Shown one piece after another: positions 1-9,319 of a DNA stretch of 47,630 nt. Position 1 is the stretch's first letter. The number at the start of each line of letters is the position of its first letter. This DNA is from Elusimicrobiota bacterium. Its GTDB lineage: Bacteria; Elusimicrobiota; Elusimicrobia; Elusimicrobiales; UBA9959. Where the stretch lies: the NCBI GenBank assembly GCA_012517285.1, contig JAAYVG010000002.1:1-47630 (forward strand), in the 5' to 3' direction. The notes beneath the pieces are model-generated. The model was given only the letters and a program-made list of their open reading frames with translations. It had not been told where the DNA came from and searched no databases. The position numbers and the translations under genes were made by a program.

Positions 1-303
1 ACTGAATTGAAAGGTGATATTGATAATGTAAGGACTGAATTAAAAGCAGTAAGAACTGAATTAAAACAAGATATTTCCGGAGTTGTGGGTGAAATTGTTA
101 AGCTGGATATAAGGATTACAAAGATTGAAGAGAATATGGCAACAAAGGATGATATAAACCGAATATTAAATATTATAGATAGTTTTATTAATGAGATCAG
201 AGATTATAGAAGTAAGGATATTTTAAGGGGTGAAGCAATAATGGAGCATGATAAGAAGATTAAGGATCATGAGACAAGGCTTCAAAATCTTGAGTCAAGA
301 TAA
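1..303 (+). CDS. Coiled-coil protein, 5' end outside window
   Basis: The reading frame is open from the first base of the window, so only the C-terminal ~100 residues are seen and the start is missing. The visible part is highly charged and helical, with a short repeat (TELK spaced by about seven to ten residues: TELKGDIDNVRTELK, then VRTELKQD) and regularly spaced Ile/Leu, as in a coiled coil. There is no signal peptide, membrane segment or catalytic motif in this part. It ends in TAA about 85 bases before the trehalose genes. I do not recognise a specific family; many short bacterial coiled-coil proteins look like this, so no function is assigned. Confidence 0.6.
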   Translation, partial: TELKGDIDNVRTELKAVRTELKQDISGVVGEIVKLDIRITKIEENMATKDDINRILNIIDSFINEIRDYRSKDILRGEAIMEHDKKIKDHETRLQNLESR

Positions 304-388
304 AACAAGAAAATAATGCTTATGAAAGATAATCTAAATCTTCCCTTTTTGAGATGTGGAAAATGACACATTGTTTTAAGAGAAATTA

Positions 389-2596
389 ATGAGATTATTA
401 GTAGTTTCAAACAGACTCCCTTTCTCTGTATTAAAGGAGAATGAAAATATATCTTTAAAACCGAGTTCAGGGGGGCTTGTTTCGGGTATAAGTTCATATT
501 TGGATTATATAAAAAATTCTCCAATATCCAACTTTGAATATCTATGGATAGGTTGGCCCGGTGCTTATATAGAAGAAAAACTTCAAGAAAATTTTTCTGA
601 CGAGGTATTGATCCAACACAATGTCGTTCCTGTTTTTGTCTCAGAAGAAGAGATGGATAAGTTTTATTTAGGATTTTGTAACTCCACTATATGGCCACTC
701 TTTCACTATTTTCCATCCTATGTGAAGTTTGATAATGATGAATGGAATGTTTATAAAAAAGTGAATGAATATTTTGCTGAAAAGATACTTGATGTAATAA
801 AAGATGGTGATGTTTTGTGGATTCATGATTATCATCTTATGCTTTTACCAGATATGATAAGAAAAAAAACAGATAAAGACATCAAGATAGGTTTTTTTCT
901 TCATATTCCTTTCCCTTCGTTTGAAATATACAGGATAATGCCAAGGCTATGGAGGCAGGAGATACTGGATGGAATTATGGGCTCTGATCTGGTAGGTTTT
1001 CATACACAGGAGTACACTCATTCATTTCTTAGAACAATACTAAGGATAAAGGGGTTATCACATAATTTAGGTGAGGTTGAATACGATAACAGAATAGTGA
1101 AGATAGACACCTTTCCTATGGGAATAGATTTTGATAAGTTTTATAACTCAACAAATAATAAAAAAACAATTAGAGAAAAAAATGAAATAAAAAATCAATT
1201 AAAAAATTTGAGAATAATTTTGTCTGTTGATAGACTTGATTATACAAAAGGCGTTTTAAACAGATTAAAAGGTTTTAAAAAATTTTTAAAAAGCAACCCT
1301 GATTATTTAGGTAAAGTTGTATTTATACTTATCATTGTGCCCTCAAGAATTGGGGTGGATAAGTATCAGGAGATGAAGGATAGTTTAGATAAAATGATAG
1401 GAGAGATAAATGGAGAGTTTGGAAATATAAACTGGCAACCCATCATATACCAGTACAGGCATATTCCATTTGAAAACCTTGTAGCACTTTATAATCTGGC
1501 AGATGTGGCATTGATAACACCATTAAGAGATGGTATGAATCTTGTTGCTAAGGAATATATAGCAGCTAAGGGAAAAGAAAAAAATGGTGTTTTAATATTA
1601 AGTGAGGTGGCTGGAGCAGCAAAGGAACTCTCTGAAGCATTATTAGTTAATCCAAATGATATAGATGAAATATCCAATAGCATAAAGATTGCCATTGAAA
1701 TGGATAACTCGTTAAAGATTGAAAAAATAGAAAACATGCAAAGAAGAATAAGAGATTATAATGTTTTAGAATGGGTCAAGGATTTTTTATTTTCACTTGA
1801 TAAGATAAAAGAGGAAAACAAGAAAAATGAGATAAAAATAATTTCTGATGATGATACGAAAAAGATATTAAAAGACTTTCAAAGATCACAAAACAGACTT
1901 ATAATGTTGGATTATGATGGAACGCTTGTTGATTTTAGATCATTGCCATATATGGCAGTTCCTGATAAAGATTTAATAGATATATTAGAGAAACTTTCTA
2001 AAAGAGCAAATTTAGTTATCTTAAGTGGCAGGAGGCTTGATTTTTTGGAAAAATATTTTGGGAGTATGGATATATCTCTCTCAGCTGAACATGGTGCTTT
2101 TATAAAAGAAAAAGGTACTGTATGGAATGTTATGTCTCACTCTGATGTAAATTGGAAAACTGAATTATTAACCATTCTTAAACATTATTCCAACAGGCTG
2201 CCAGGATCATATATAGAAGAAAAGACATTTTCTATATCCTTTCACTATAGGAATTGTGATCCTGAGATGTCAGATATAAGGGTGAAGGAGTTTATGGATG
2301 AATTGATAAATTATACATCCAATCTAAACCTTCAGATACTAAATGGTAATAAGGTTTTTGAAATAAGAAATTATGAGGTAAACAAGGCAACTGCTGCGGC
2401 TCATTTTATAGCTAAAGATAACTTTGATTTTATAATCTTTATAGGTGATGATTGGACCGATGAGGATGTCTTTAAACTCTTAAAGGATAAGAATGCATAT
2501 ACAATAAAAATCGGTTTGAGTTCATCTGCAGCGAAAAGAAATATTTTAAATATCAGCAAAGTAAGAAAATTGCTGAAGGTGTTGATTGATGAGTGA
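389..2596 (+). CDS. otsAB: Bifunctional trehalose-6-phosphate synthase/phosphatase (OtsA-OtsB fusion)
   Basis: A single 735-residue cytoplasmic protein joins two enzymes of the OtsAB route. Residues 1 to ~480 are a GT20 synthase (UDP-glucose + glucose-6-phosphate to trehalose-6-phosphate): N-terminal SNRLPFS and GGL loop, WIHDYHLMLLP, HIPFPS, RLDYTKG and the PLRDGMNLVAKEY donor-site motif. Residues ~495-735 are a HAD phosphatase that releases trehalose: DYDGT with nucleophile D508, LSGR, and GDDWTDEDVF near residue 686. Both halves keep their key motifs, so both activities are expected. The fusion order is the same as in many eukaryotic and some bacterial TPS/TPP proteins. The downstream gene overlaps its stop by 8 bases, implying co-translation with the rest of the trehalose block. 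The RBS upstream of ATG 389 is weak. Confidence 0.95.
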   Translation: MRLLVVSNRLPFSVLKENENISLKPSSGGLVSGISSYLDYIKNSPISNFEYLWIGWPGAYIEEKLQENFSDEVLIQHNVVPVFVSEEEMDKFYLGFCNSTIWPLFHYFPSYVKFDNDEWNVYKKVNEYFAEKILDVIKDGDVLWIHDYHLMLLPDMIRKKTDKDIKIGFFLHIPFPSFEIYRIMPRLWRQEILDGIMGSDLVGFHTQEYTHSFLRTILRIKGLSHNLGEVEYDNRIVKIDTFPMGIDFDKFYNSTNNKKTIREKNEIKNQLKNLRIILSVDRLDYTKGVLNRLKGFKKFLKSNPDYLGKVVFILIIVPSRIGVDKYQEMKDSLDKMIGEINGEFGNINWQPIIYQYRHIPFENLVALYNLADVALITPLRDGMNLVAKEYIAAKGKEKNGVLILSEVAGAAKELSEALLVNPNDIDEISNSIKIAIEMDNSLKIEKIENMQRRIRDYNVLEWVKDFLFSLDKIKEENKKNEIKIISDDDTKKILKDFQRSQNRLIMLDYDGTLVDFRSLPYMAVPDKDLIDILEKLSKRANLVILSGRRLDFLEKYFGSMDISLSAEHGAFIKEKGTVWNVMSHSDVNWKTELLTILKHYSNRLPGSYIEEKTFSISFHYRNCDPEMSDIRVKEFMDELINYTSNLNLQILNGNKVFEIRNYEVNKATAAAHFIAKDNFDFIIFIGDDWTDEDVFKLLKDKNAYTIKIGLSSSAAKRNILNISKVRKLLKVLIDE

Positions 2597-3227
2597 ATTT
2601 GACTTTAAAACAGAAATGCACCTAATAAAATTATTAGGGATTAAAGCAAGGAATATTGAAGAATTATATGAAAACATTCGTATTGTTCCTTTAAGTTCTA
2701 TATATTATCATACCCACAGATTTTTAAAACAGCACCACTTCCTATCACCAGAGCCTCCAAATGATTTTGCATACTGGATAAAAAATGCTCTCAATATAAA
2801 AAAGTTAGCTGAGGCTGTATCAAGCATAGATACCGTTAGCTTTGATGGATTAAAAGAATTAAGGAATGCTATTCTCGCAACTATTTATAACTATCTAAAG
2901 AATGTTAAAACCATAAATAACTGCGAGAGGGGAGAAGAGTTTTATTTTATGAGTTGCCAAACATTTGTTTTTTCAACAGGTAAGAAGGCTAATAACATCA
3001 ATGAGTTTTATGAGATAATGAAAGATATAGATATTAATTCCATCTACTTTCATATCTTTGAATCAAGATTAAGACTAAAGAAGAAAGAAAATGATTTTCA
3101 GAACTGGTTTAATGAAATAGGTGAGGCAAGGATTGCTATGAAGTTATCAAACTTTGACCCATACACTATGACACTTGATAACTTAAGAAAAAAAATCTTA
3201 AGTATAATTGAGGATACTTTAAAATGA
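2589..3227 (+). CDS. DUF5752-like protein with an internal duplication, between otsAB and treT
   Basis: Cytoplasmic protein of 212 residues with no known enzymatic motif. It resembles a domain of unknown function (DUF5752, as I recall it) found beside sugar glycosyltransferases. The protein is a tandem duplication: residues ~5-104 and ~118-212 share the order F-x-F, G-x-KA-x-NI-x-E-x-YE, SIYYH/SIYFH, NDFAYW/NDFQNW, and a final LRxxI helix. The first copy keeps two His in YYHTHR that the second lacks. ATG 2589 lies inside the end of otsAB (8-base overlap), and its TGA overlaps the ATG of treT, so the three genes are probably translated together. This points to a role in trehalose or NDP-glucose metabolism, perhaps a regulator or scaffold, but that is inference. 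ATG 2589 is preferred over the TTG just before it. Confidence 0.7.
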   Translation: MSEFDFKTEMHLIKLLGIKARNIEELYENIRIVPLSSIYYHTHRFLKQHHFLSPEPPNDFAYWIKNALNIKKLAEAVSSIDTVSFDGLKELRNAILATIYNYLKNVKTINNCERGEEFYFMSCQTFVFSTGKKANNINEFYEIMKDIDINSIYFHIFESRLRLKKKENDFQNWFNEIGEARIAMKLSNFDPYTMTLDNLRKKILSIIEDTLK

Positions 3228-4444
3228 TAAATCTTGAGAATTACAGGAGGATTGTTGGCAATAACGTAATGGATGAGCTTTACATTCTCGGTGAAAAATT
3301 AAAGGGTAAAAAAATATTGAACATAAATTCGACTTCTGTTGGCGGAGGTGTGGCTGAGATACTAAACAAGTTAGTACCATTGTTAAATCAAGTAGGGGTC
3401 TGTGCTGAGTGGAATGTTATAAAGGGAGATAGTAAGTTTTTTACCATAACCAAAAAGATTCATAATGCATTACACGGAAAAAATCAAGAACTATCAGTTG
3501 AAGAAATGGATTATTTTATAGATATAAACAAACAAAATATGAAGGGGATAGATCTTTCATCTGATATTGTTTATGTTCATGATCCTCAACCAATATGCCT
3601 TGTCGAAAAAAAGTCAGATTTTAAAAACAACTGGATATGGAGGTGTCATATTGATATAACAGAGGCTCAGGAAGATGTTTATGAATTTTTGAGGGGTTAT
3701 ATCTCTCTTTATGATAGCTGCGTGTTTTCAGCTCCGGCATTTTCTAAAAAAGATATCACAATACCACAGATTATGATTCCACCATCTATAGATCCTTTAA
3801 GTGATAAGAATAAGGATTTGCCAGAAGGAGAGATTAAAAAAATATTTGAAAAATATAATATAGATATGACAAGACCTGTTGTAACACAAATTTCGAGATT
3901 TGATTATTTAAAAGATCCTTGCGGTGTTATAGAGGTTTATAAACTTGTGAAAAAGCATACCGACTGTCAACTTGTTTTAGCTGGTGGTGGGGCAACTGAT
4001 GACCCTGAGGGAATGATGGTTTATGAAGAGGTGTTAAATAAAGCAAAGGGTGATACTGACATACATATTTTATTACTCCCTCAGGATGATATATTGATAA
4101 ATGCATTACAAAGGGGTAGTACAATTATAATTCAAAAATCAATAAAGGAAGGGTTCGGGCTTACTGTTTCTGAAGCATTATGGAAAGAAAAACCAGTGAT
4201 TGCATCGGCAGTTGGAGGGATACCATTACAGATAACGCATAAATACAGTGGACTCTTAACATATTCAATAGAGGGAACTGCATACTATTTAAAACAGCTT
4301 TTAGATAATCCTGATTATGCAGCTAAACTTGCAAAAAATGGCAGGGAACATGTTAAAAATAATTTTCTTATAACAAGGCATTTAAGAGACTATTTATTGC
4401 TATTCTTGTCTGTTTATTACAAGGATGATATTATTTACTTTTAA
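3224..4444 (+). CDS. treT: Trehalose glycosyltransferring synthase (GT4)
   Basis: 406-residue cytoplasmic GT-B glycosyltransferase, the usual length for TreT, which reversibly makes trehalose from NDP-glucose and glucose. The N-terminal domain has the TreT-like NSTSVGGGVAEIL loop and VYVHDPQP; the C-terminal domain has QISRFDYLKDP, and EGFGLTVSEALW starting at E309, followed by PVIASAVGGIP, the nucleotide-sugar site of GT4 enzymes. Its ATG overlaps the stop of the DUF5752-like gene (ATGA). Its presence next to OtsAB gives this organism two ways to form trehalose; TreT can also run in reverse to recover NDP-glucose. The alternative, a generic GT4 sucrose/trehalose-phosphorylase-like enzyme, is less likely given the context. 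Confidence 0.88.
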   Translation: MINLENYRRIVGNNVMDELYILGEKLKGKKILNINSTSVGGGVAEILNKLVPLLNQVGVCAEWNVIKGDSKFFTITKKIHNALHGKNQELSVEEMDYFIDINKQNMKGIDLSSDIVYVHDPQPICLVEKKSDFKNNWIWRCHIDITEAQEDVYEFLRGYISLYDSCVFSAPAFSKKDITIPQIMIPPSIDPLSDKNKDLPEGEIKKIFEKYNIDMTRPVVTQISRFDYLKDPCGVIEVYKLVKKHTDCQLVLAGGGATDDPEGMMVYEEVLNKAKGDTDIHILLLPQDDILINALQRGSTIIIQKSIKEGFGLTVSEALWKEKPVIASAVGGIPLQITHKYSGLLTYSIEGTAYYLKQLLDNPDYAAKLAKNGREHVKNNFLITRHLRDYLLLFLSVYYKDDIIYF

Positions 4445-4483
4445 TATAAAATTAACCCTGCTTTTTTATTATAAAATATTTAT

Positions 4484-5374
4484 ATGTCTTTAAATCATAA
4501 GCCTAAAACTGTTTTTATAACAGGTTTTCAAAAAAATTGTGGGAAAACTACATTCCTTAACTATCTCCTTTCAAAGTGTCCACAGGGGAAAAATGTTTTC
4601 TGTGCATCTGTCGGGGTTGATAATATAAAACCTGATTTTTTAAATACTGATTTTAAACCACAGCTAAAGATTAAAAAGGGATGGAGTGTTCTTACAAATA
4701 CTGAATTTTTAAAGACTCTTTTAGCACCATACAAAATAATAGACATAATAGACTCTGATGTTATGGGAGCAAAGCCTTGCATCATATCACCCCTTATAGA
4801 CTCATACATAAGACTTTCCAGTTGCGGGACAAACTCACAGATATACAATCTGATAACTGAAAAGGCAAAAAAATCCGATATTGTTTATATTGATGGAGCC
4901 TTTGACAGGATAACCCAGCTTTCACTTTTTGATGATAGTGAATTTTTTTATGTTTTTAAGGTTTCCACATCTAATATTGAAACAGTCATTGAAAAGATAC
5001 TTTATTTGGAGAGTATGAGAGATATTACGGTTAAAATTGAAAACAGGAGTTTTATAAATAATATGTCAGATGACATTGTTGTTCACGGCGATACTCTTTA
5101 TCTCAAAGGTGCACTAACATATTCAAAGATTGATATGTTTGATGAAAAAATAAAGAAAATTGTTATCTCTGATTTTACAAAGATTTTTTTGAGCTACAGG
5201 GACTGGATTAAGTTCACTACAAAATATAAAGTATTTTTTACATCAGAGTTTAATTTTTGTGGCTATGTTATAAATTTATACGATATTAAAGGTGATGATT
5301 TTAGTAAAAGATTTGACAAAAAAGTATATAATAGATTTATATATAACCCATATGAATATAGAAAAATTCTGTGA
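4484..5374 (+). CDS. kamB: KamB-like P-loop protein (lysine 5,6-aminomutase accessory protein)
   Basis: 296-residue protein with an N-terminal Walker A (GFQKNCGKT, residues 14-22) and a later YIDGAFDR segment that may serve as Walker B. The assignment as KamB rests mainly on position: it directly precedes a MutS-like gene and the two aminomutase subunits, in the kamB-kamC-kamD-kamE order known from lysine-fermenting bacteria. KamB and KamC are annotated by family as subunits of a reactivating factor for the B12 aminomutase; that role is by analogy with other B12-enzyme reactivases, not visible here. No Shine-Dalgarno is visible before ATG 4484; a TATAAA at 4470-4475 lies only 8 bases upstream, so if that is a promoter the message could be nearly leaderless. 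The next gene starts within its last 23 bases. Confidence 0.75.
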   Translation: MSLNHKPKTVFITGFQKNCGKTTFLNYLLSKCPQGKNVFCASVGVDNIKPDFLNTDFKPQLKIKKGWSVLTNTEFLKTLLAPYKIIDIIDSDVMGAKPCIISPLIDSYIRLSSCGTNSQIYNLITEKAKKSDIVYIDGAFDRITQLSLFDDSEFFYVFKVSTSNIETVIEKILYLESMRDITVKIENRSFINNMSDDIVVHGDTLYLKGALTYSKIDMFDEKIKKIVISDFTKIFLSYRDWIKFTTKYKVFFTSEFNFCGYVINLYDIKGDDFSKRFDKKVYNRFIYNPYEYRKIL

Positions 5375-6947
5375 ATTTGATTACATAAGCAAAAATTTTT
5401 TGCCGCATACTCCTTATGGTAAGGTGTATAAAGAAAATCTTAAGCTTATAACAGATAAAAAGAAATTAGAAAAAAAATATTCTGCTATAGATATATTTGC
5501 TGATATAAGAAAGAATAAAAGATTTGATTATGACAAGATAAAATATCACCTCAAAAATATTCCATATATAAACCCAGCAAAAGAAGTTTCAGATATAACA
5601 GATTTATTTTTTTATAAAAAATTTTTGAATAACTATCATTCCATATATAAAATAATGAATAAAAAAACAAAAGACTTTTTTAATATTATATGGAAGTATG
5701 ATGAAGCATACAATCTTCTAAACATTGATGGATATTCTGATACATTCTATATAAGCGATAAGTATGATAAACGCCTTGCTGAATTAAGGAAATCATTGAA
5801 TGATATATCAAAAAAGATTGAAGAAAAGAAAAAGACTTTTTTTGAGCTTATAAAGAAAGAAACACAGCTTGATATTGATTCTGATTTTGTTATTGTTGAA
5901 ACACAAAAGTTAAATGATAGTTTTAATAATTTTTTTAATGTTGAGATGTATGATAGCTCAAAAGTTGTTTTAAAGCCAAAATATCCTATGGATTACATCT
6001 CAACTATTCAGGAAAAGGAAAGATTAATAGCTGATGAAAAAAATATAGAAAATGAGGTCGTTGAAAAGCTTGTTAAGGAAATTGAAAAGATAAGATCGGA
6101 TATAAGGCTGTTGATAAATTCAGTTCTTGATATTGATATAGCGGTTTCATCATTAGAACTTGCTATAAAATTTAATTTAAAAAGACCTGTTTTTAATACC
6201 ACAAGAATAAGCTTTAAAAATGGATATTTTCTTCCATTAAAGGATGAGCTTGATACTATAAAAATTCCGTACACTCCGTTAAACTTTACATTTGACAAAC
6301 GACTTAATGTCATAAGAGGATCAAATATGGGGGGGAAAACTGTTGCTCTTAAAACACTTGCACTATCGCAACTTATGGCACAGTACGGCTTTTTTGTTTC
6401 TGCAGAAAGATTTGAAACTTTAATCTTTGATGATATATCATCAGTTATGGTTGAGAGTGATATAAAGGGCTTAAGCAGCTTTGCATATGAGATATATAAG
6501 TTTGTTAATATATACAACAGCATATTGGATAAAAAGGTTCTTTTGATAATGGATGAGTTTGCAAGAACCACTGGGGTTTCTGAAGCTACAGCCATTGTTA
6601 ACTCAATCCTATCAAAATTCAACAACATGAAAAATATATATTTCTTTATGGCAACACATCTCCACAGCATAGAAAGATTAAAATCACTTGATATACTTAG
6701 GATGAAAGGTTTTGATAAAAACAGCTATCTAAAATATTTTGATTCAAAAACGATAACAGATATAAAAGAAAAGATAAAACTTATAAACAAGTTTATGGAT
6801 TATGAGCTGATAAGAGCAAGTAATACAGATTATATATCAAGCGATGCCCTTGATATATCATATATACTCGGTATAGATAAAGAGATTTATGAGAGTTCTA
6901 AAAAATACATGGAGGAAAGAAATGAAAACCAAGAAACTAAAAAATAG
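5352..6947 (+). CDS. kamC: KamC-like MutS-family ATPase (lysine 5,6-aminomutase accessory protein)
   Basis: 531-residue protein whose C-terminal third is a MutS-type ABC ATPase: Walker A GSNMGGKT (residues 323-330), Walker B LLIMDEFARTT, and FMATHLHSIE. The middle is a charged helical region like the MutS core, but there is no mismatch-recognition domain, so this is not a DNA repair MutS. A MutS-like protein next to the aminomutase subunits is the hallmark of KamC (and of the equivalent orf at ornithine 4,5-aminomutase loci), thought to help reactivate the B12 enzyme. ATG 5352 is preferred to the in-frame ATG at 5292 because it shortens the overlap with kamB to 23 bases. It overlaps kamD by 26 bases. 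Confidence 0.78.
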   Translation: MNIEKFCEFDYISKNFLPHTPYGKVYKENLKLITDKKKLEKKYSAIDIFADIRKNKRFDYDKIKYHLKNIPYINPAKEVSDITDLFFYKKFLNNYHSIYKIMNKKTKDFFNIIWKYDEAYNLLNIDGYSDTFYISDKYDKRLAELRKSLNDISKKIEEKKKTFFELIKKETQLDIDSDFVIVETQKLNDSFNNFFNVEMYDSSKVVLKPKYPMDYISTIQEKERLIADEKNIENEVVEKLVKEIEKIRSDIRLLINSVLDIDIAVSSLELAIKFNLKRPVFNTTRISFKNGYFLPLKDELDTIKIPYTPLNFTFDKRLNVIRGSNMGGKTVALKTLALSQLMAQYGFFVSAERFETLIFDDISSVMVESDIKGLSSFAYEIYKFVNIYNSILDKKVLLIMDEFARTTGVSEATAIVNSILSKFNNMKNIYFFMATHLHSIERLKSLDILRMKGFDKNSYLKYFDSKTITDIKEKIKLINKFMDYELIRASNTDYISSDALDISYILGIDKEIYESSKKYMEERNENQETKK

Positions 6948-8511
6948 CAAAACTCCACTTCTTTTTCTTGATAGAAAAAAAATAGATATGGCAAGAAAGC
7001 TAAGTGATGATATAACAGCTGATGTATCAAAATATATAGACCTTCATACAACAGCCACAGTTGAGAGAGCAACACTAAGGATGTTTGGTTGTGATGGAGC
7101 AAGCGTTGATAGGGTTCCTGTTCCAAACATAATAGCTGATAAACTAAAGGATAAAACAGGGGAAGGGTTGAGCAAGTATTATCTAAATGCTCTTGTAAAA
7201 ACAGGAAAAAGTGTTGAGGAACTGAACAATGAAATCGCTAATGGATTTGATATATCCAAAATTGAATTAGGTGATTTTAAAAAAATAAAATCTAAGGGAG
7301 AGGAACTTGTAGAAAAGATTGGAGAAAAGATAGATAAAAATGTGAATTATAGAAATAAAAAACTGGAAGAATATAAAGCGAATGAAAAAAAACCATGGCT
7401 TTATGTCATAGTTGCAACCGGAAATATTTATGAAGACGTAAAGCAAGCAAAGGCTGCGGCTTTGGAGGGAGCTGATATAATAGCGGTGATAAGAACCACT
7501 GCACAAAGCCTTCTTGACTATGTTCCTTACGGAGCAACGACTGAAGGCTTTGGTGGGACATATGCCACTCAGGAAAATTTTAAAATAATGAGAAAGGCTC
7601 TTGATGAGGTCAGTGATAAAACAAAAAGGTATATAAGACTTGTTAACTATTGTTCAGGACTTTGTATGCCAGAGATTGCTGCTATGGGAGCAATTGAAAG
7701 GCTTGATATGATGCTAAATGACTCAATGTATGGAATACTTTTTAGAGATATAAACATGTATAGAACGTTTACAGATCAGTATTTCTCAAGAATGATAAAC
7801 TCTGCTGCAGAGATCATTATAAACACAGGTGAGGATAATTATCTGACCACATCGGATGCTGTTGAAAATGCCCACACAGTTTTAACATCCCAGTTTATAA
7901 ATGAAAGTTTTGCAAAAAGAGCAGGTATGAAGAAAGAGCTTATGGGTTTAGGCCATGCGTTTGAGATGGACCCTGATATAAAAAACGGATTTCTTCTTGA
8001 GTTTTCACAGGCACTTATGGCAAGAGAGATATTTCCAGAGCATCCATTAAAATACATGCCACCAACAAAGTTTATGACAGGCGATATCTTTAAAGGATAT
8101 GCTATGAACACGCTTTTTAATTTTACAGCAAAGGCAACAAATCAGACTATACAGCTTCTGGGCATGCTAACAGAGGCAATACATACCCCTTATCTTCATG
8201 ACAGGTACTTAGCAATAGAAAATGCAAAGTATGTACACAACAACATCTATGACTTTATAAATGAGATAACTTTTAAAAAGGATGGAATAATTGTAAAAAG
8301 AGCTAAGATTGTTCTTGATGAAGCCCTTGATATGCTAAAAGAGATAAAGAAAATAAGTCTTTTTGATGCTATTGAAAAAGGTATGTTCGCTGATATAAAA
8401 AGGCCTAAGGATGGTGGAAAGGGGTTTGATGGAGTTTTTGAAAAAACTGGTGATTACTACAATCCTGTGGAAGATTTTTTAAAGAAAAAACTTAATATTA
8501 TCAATAATTGA
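6922..8511 (+). CDS. kamD: Lysine 5,6-aminomutase, alpha (large) subunit
   Basis: 529 residues, close to the ~516 of characterised KamD. With KamE it forms the adenosylcobalamin- and PLP-dependent enzyme that moves the terminal amino group of D-lysine or L-beta-lysine to C5. The large subunit forms the TIM-barrel; recognisable stretches include the N-terminal helix with HTTATVERATLRM, the TTAQSLLDYVPYGATTEGF region and the VNYCSGLCMPE loop. ATG 6922 is chosen because GGAGG (6911-6915) sits 6 bases before it; an in-frame ATG at 6889 lies further inside kamC without an RBS. KamE follows after 15 bases with its own strong RBS. D-ornithine aminomutase is excluded because that enzyme has a different subunit split (small OraS, very large OraE). 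Confidence 0.93.
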   Translation: MKTKKLKNSKTPLLFLDRKKIDMARKLSDDITADVSKYIDLHTTATVERATLRMFGCDGASVDRVPVPNIIADKLKDKTGEGLSKYYLNALVKTGKSVEELNNEIANGFDISKIELGDFKKIKSKGEELVEKIGEKIDKNVNYRNKKLEEYKANEKKPWLYVIVATGNIYEDVKQAKAAALEGADIIAVIRTTAQSLLDYVPYGATTEGFGGTYATQENFKIMRKALDEVSDKTKRYIRLVNYCSGLCMPEIAAMGAIERLDMMLNDSMYGILFRDINMYRTFTDQYFSRMINSAAEIIINTGEDNYLTTSDAVENAHTVLTSQFINESFAKRAGMKKELMGLGHAFEMDPDIKNGFLLEFSQALMAREIFPEHPLKYMPPTKFMTGDIFKGYAMNTLFNFTAKATNQTIQLLGMLTEAIHTPYLHDRYLAIENAKYVHNNIYDFINEITFKKDGIIVKRAKIVLDEALDMLKEIKKISLFDAIEKGMFADIKRPKDGGKGFDGVFEKTGDYYNPVEDFLKKKLNIINN

Positions 8512-8526
8512 TTTTGGAGGATAATT

Positions 8527-9261
8527 ATGAAATTGGTTAAAGCATATGGTGATACATTAAACGATGGTGCTGTCCAGCTTTCTTTCACACTGCCAGTTCC
8601 ATATGGTGGAAAAGCAAAAGAAGCTGCAAAAATTTATGTTGAAAAATTAGGATTTAAAACGACTGATATAGTTCATATGGCAGAGCTTTCTGATGATTTT
8701 ACATTTTTTATTGCCTACGCAAAAACTGATATTTCAATAGATTATGATTCTGTTGAATACACTCCAGCTATTGATAAGTCAATGAGTATGGATGAAGTAA
8801 ACCAGTTTATAAAGGAAAAAATAAAAAGGAAAATTGTTATTGTTGGAGCAACTACAGGTTTTGATGCACACACTGTTGGAATAGATGCAATAATGAATAT
8901 GAAGGGATATAATCATCACTTTGGACTTGAAAGATATCCTATGATTGAGGCAATAAACTTAGGAGCACAGGTTCCAAATGAAAGGCTTATAGAAACTGCA
9001 AAAAAAGTCAATGCTGATGCTATACTCATATCACAGATTGTTACTCAGAAGGATACACACATCAAAAATCTTACAAATTTTATAGAACTTCTTGAAGCTG
9101 AAAAATTAAGGGACAGGTTTATAGTTGTTATAGGAGGTCCGAGAATAAACAACAAACTGGCTGTAGAGTTAGGTTTTGATGCTGGTTTTGGTTCTGGCAC
9201 ATACGCTGATGATGTAGCAACATATATAGTTAGAAAGATATATGAGAAAATGATAAAATGA
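8527..9261 (+). CDS. kamE: Lysine 5,6-aminomutase, beta (B12/PLP-binding) subunit
   Basis: 244-residue subunit carrying the cofactors. The cobalamin 'base-off/His-on' motif DxHxxG is present as DAHTVG, with lower axial ligand H115. Exactly eleven residues later is K126 (in MNMKGYN), the spacing of His133 and the PLP-binding Lys144 in the characterised enzyme. The Rossmann-like B12 domain continues with VIGGPRINNKLAVELGFDAGFG. All catalytic features are intact, so the mutase is probably functional. A strong GGAGG precedes ATG 8527. Together with kamD this is the most secure pathway marker in the operon. Confidence 0.95.
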   Translation: MKLVKAYGDTLNDGAVQLSFTLPVPYGGKAKEAAKIYVEKLGFKTTDIVHMAELSDDFTFFIAYAKTDISIDYDSVEYTPAIDKSMSMDEVNQFIKEKIKRKIVIVGATTGFDAHTVGIDAIMNMKGYNHHFGLERYPMIEAINLGAQVPNERLIETAKKVNADAILISQIVTQKDTHIKNLTNFIELLEAEKLRDRFIVVIGGPRINNKLAVELGFDAGFGSGTYADDVATYIVRKIYEKMIK

Positions 9262-9319
9262 ATTATGGTTATTTAGTAAGAAGGGTAAAGAAAAGGAAAG
9301 AATAAACACTGGAGGAGAT

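Noticed and set aside
6008-6670. 220-codon open frame on the minus strand
   Set aside because: It lies wholly antisense to the MutS-like gene, has no RBS or recognisable motif, and its low-complexity Ser/Leu/Ile content reflects the other strand.
9258-9305. 15-codon frame overlapping the kamE stop
   Set aside because: Far too short and basic, with no sign beyond the chance ATGA overlap; the next gene has its own RBS.
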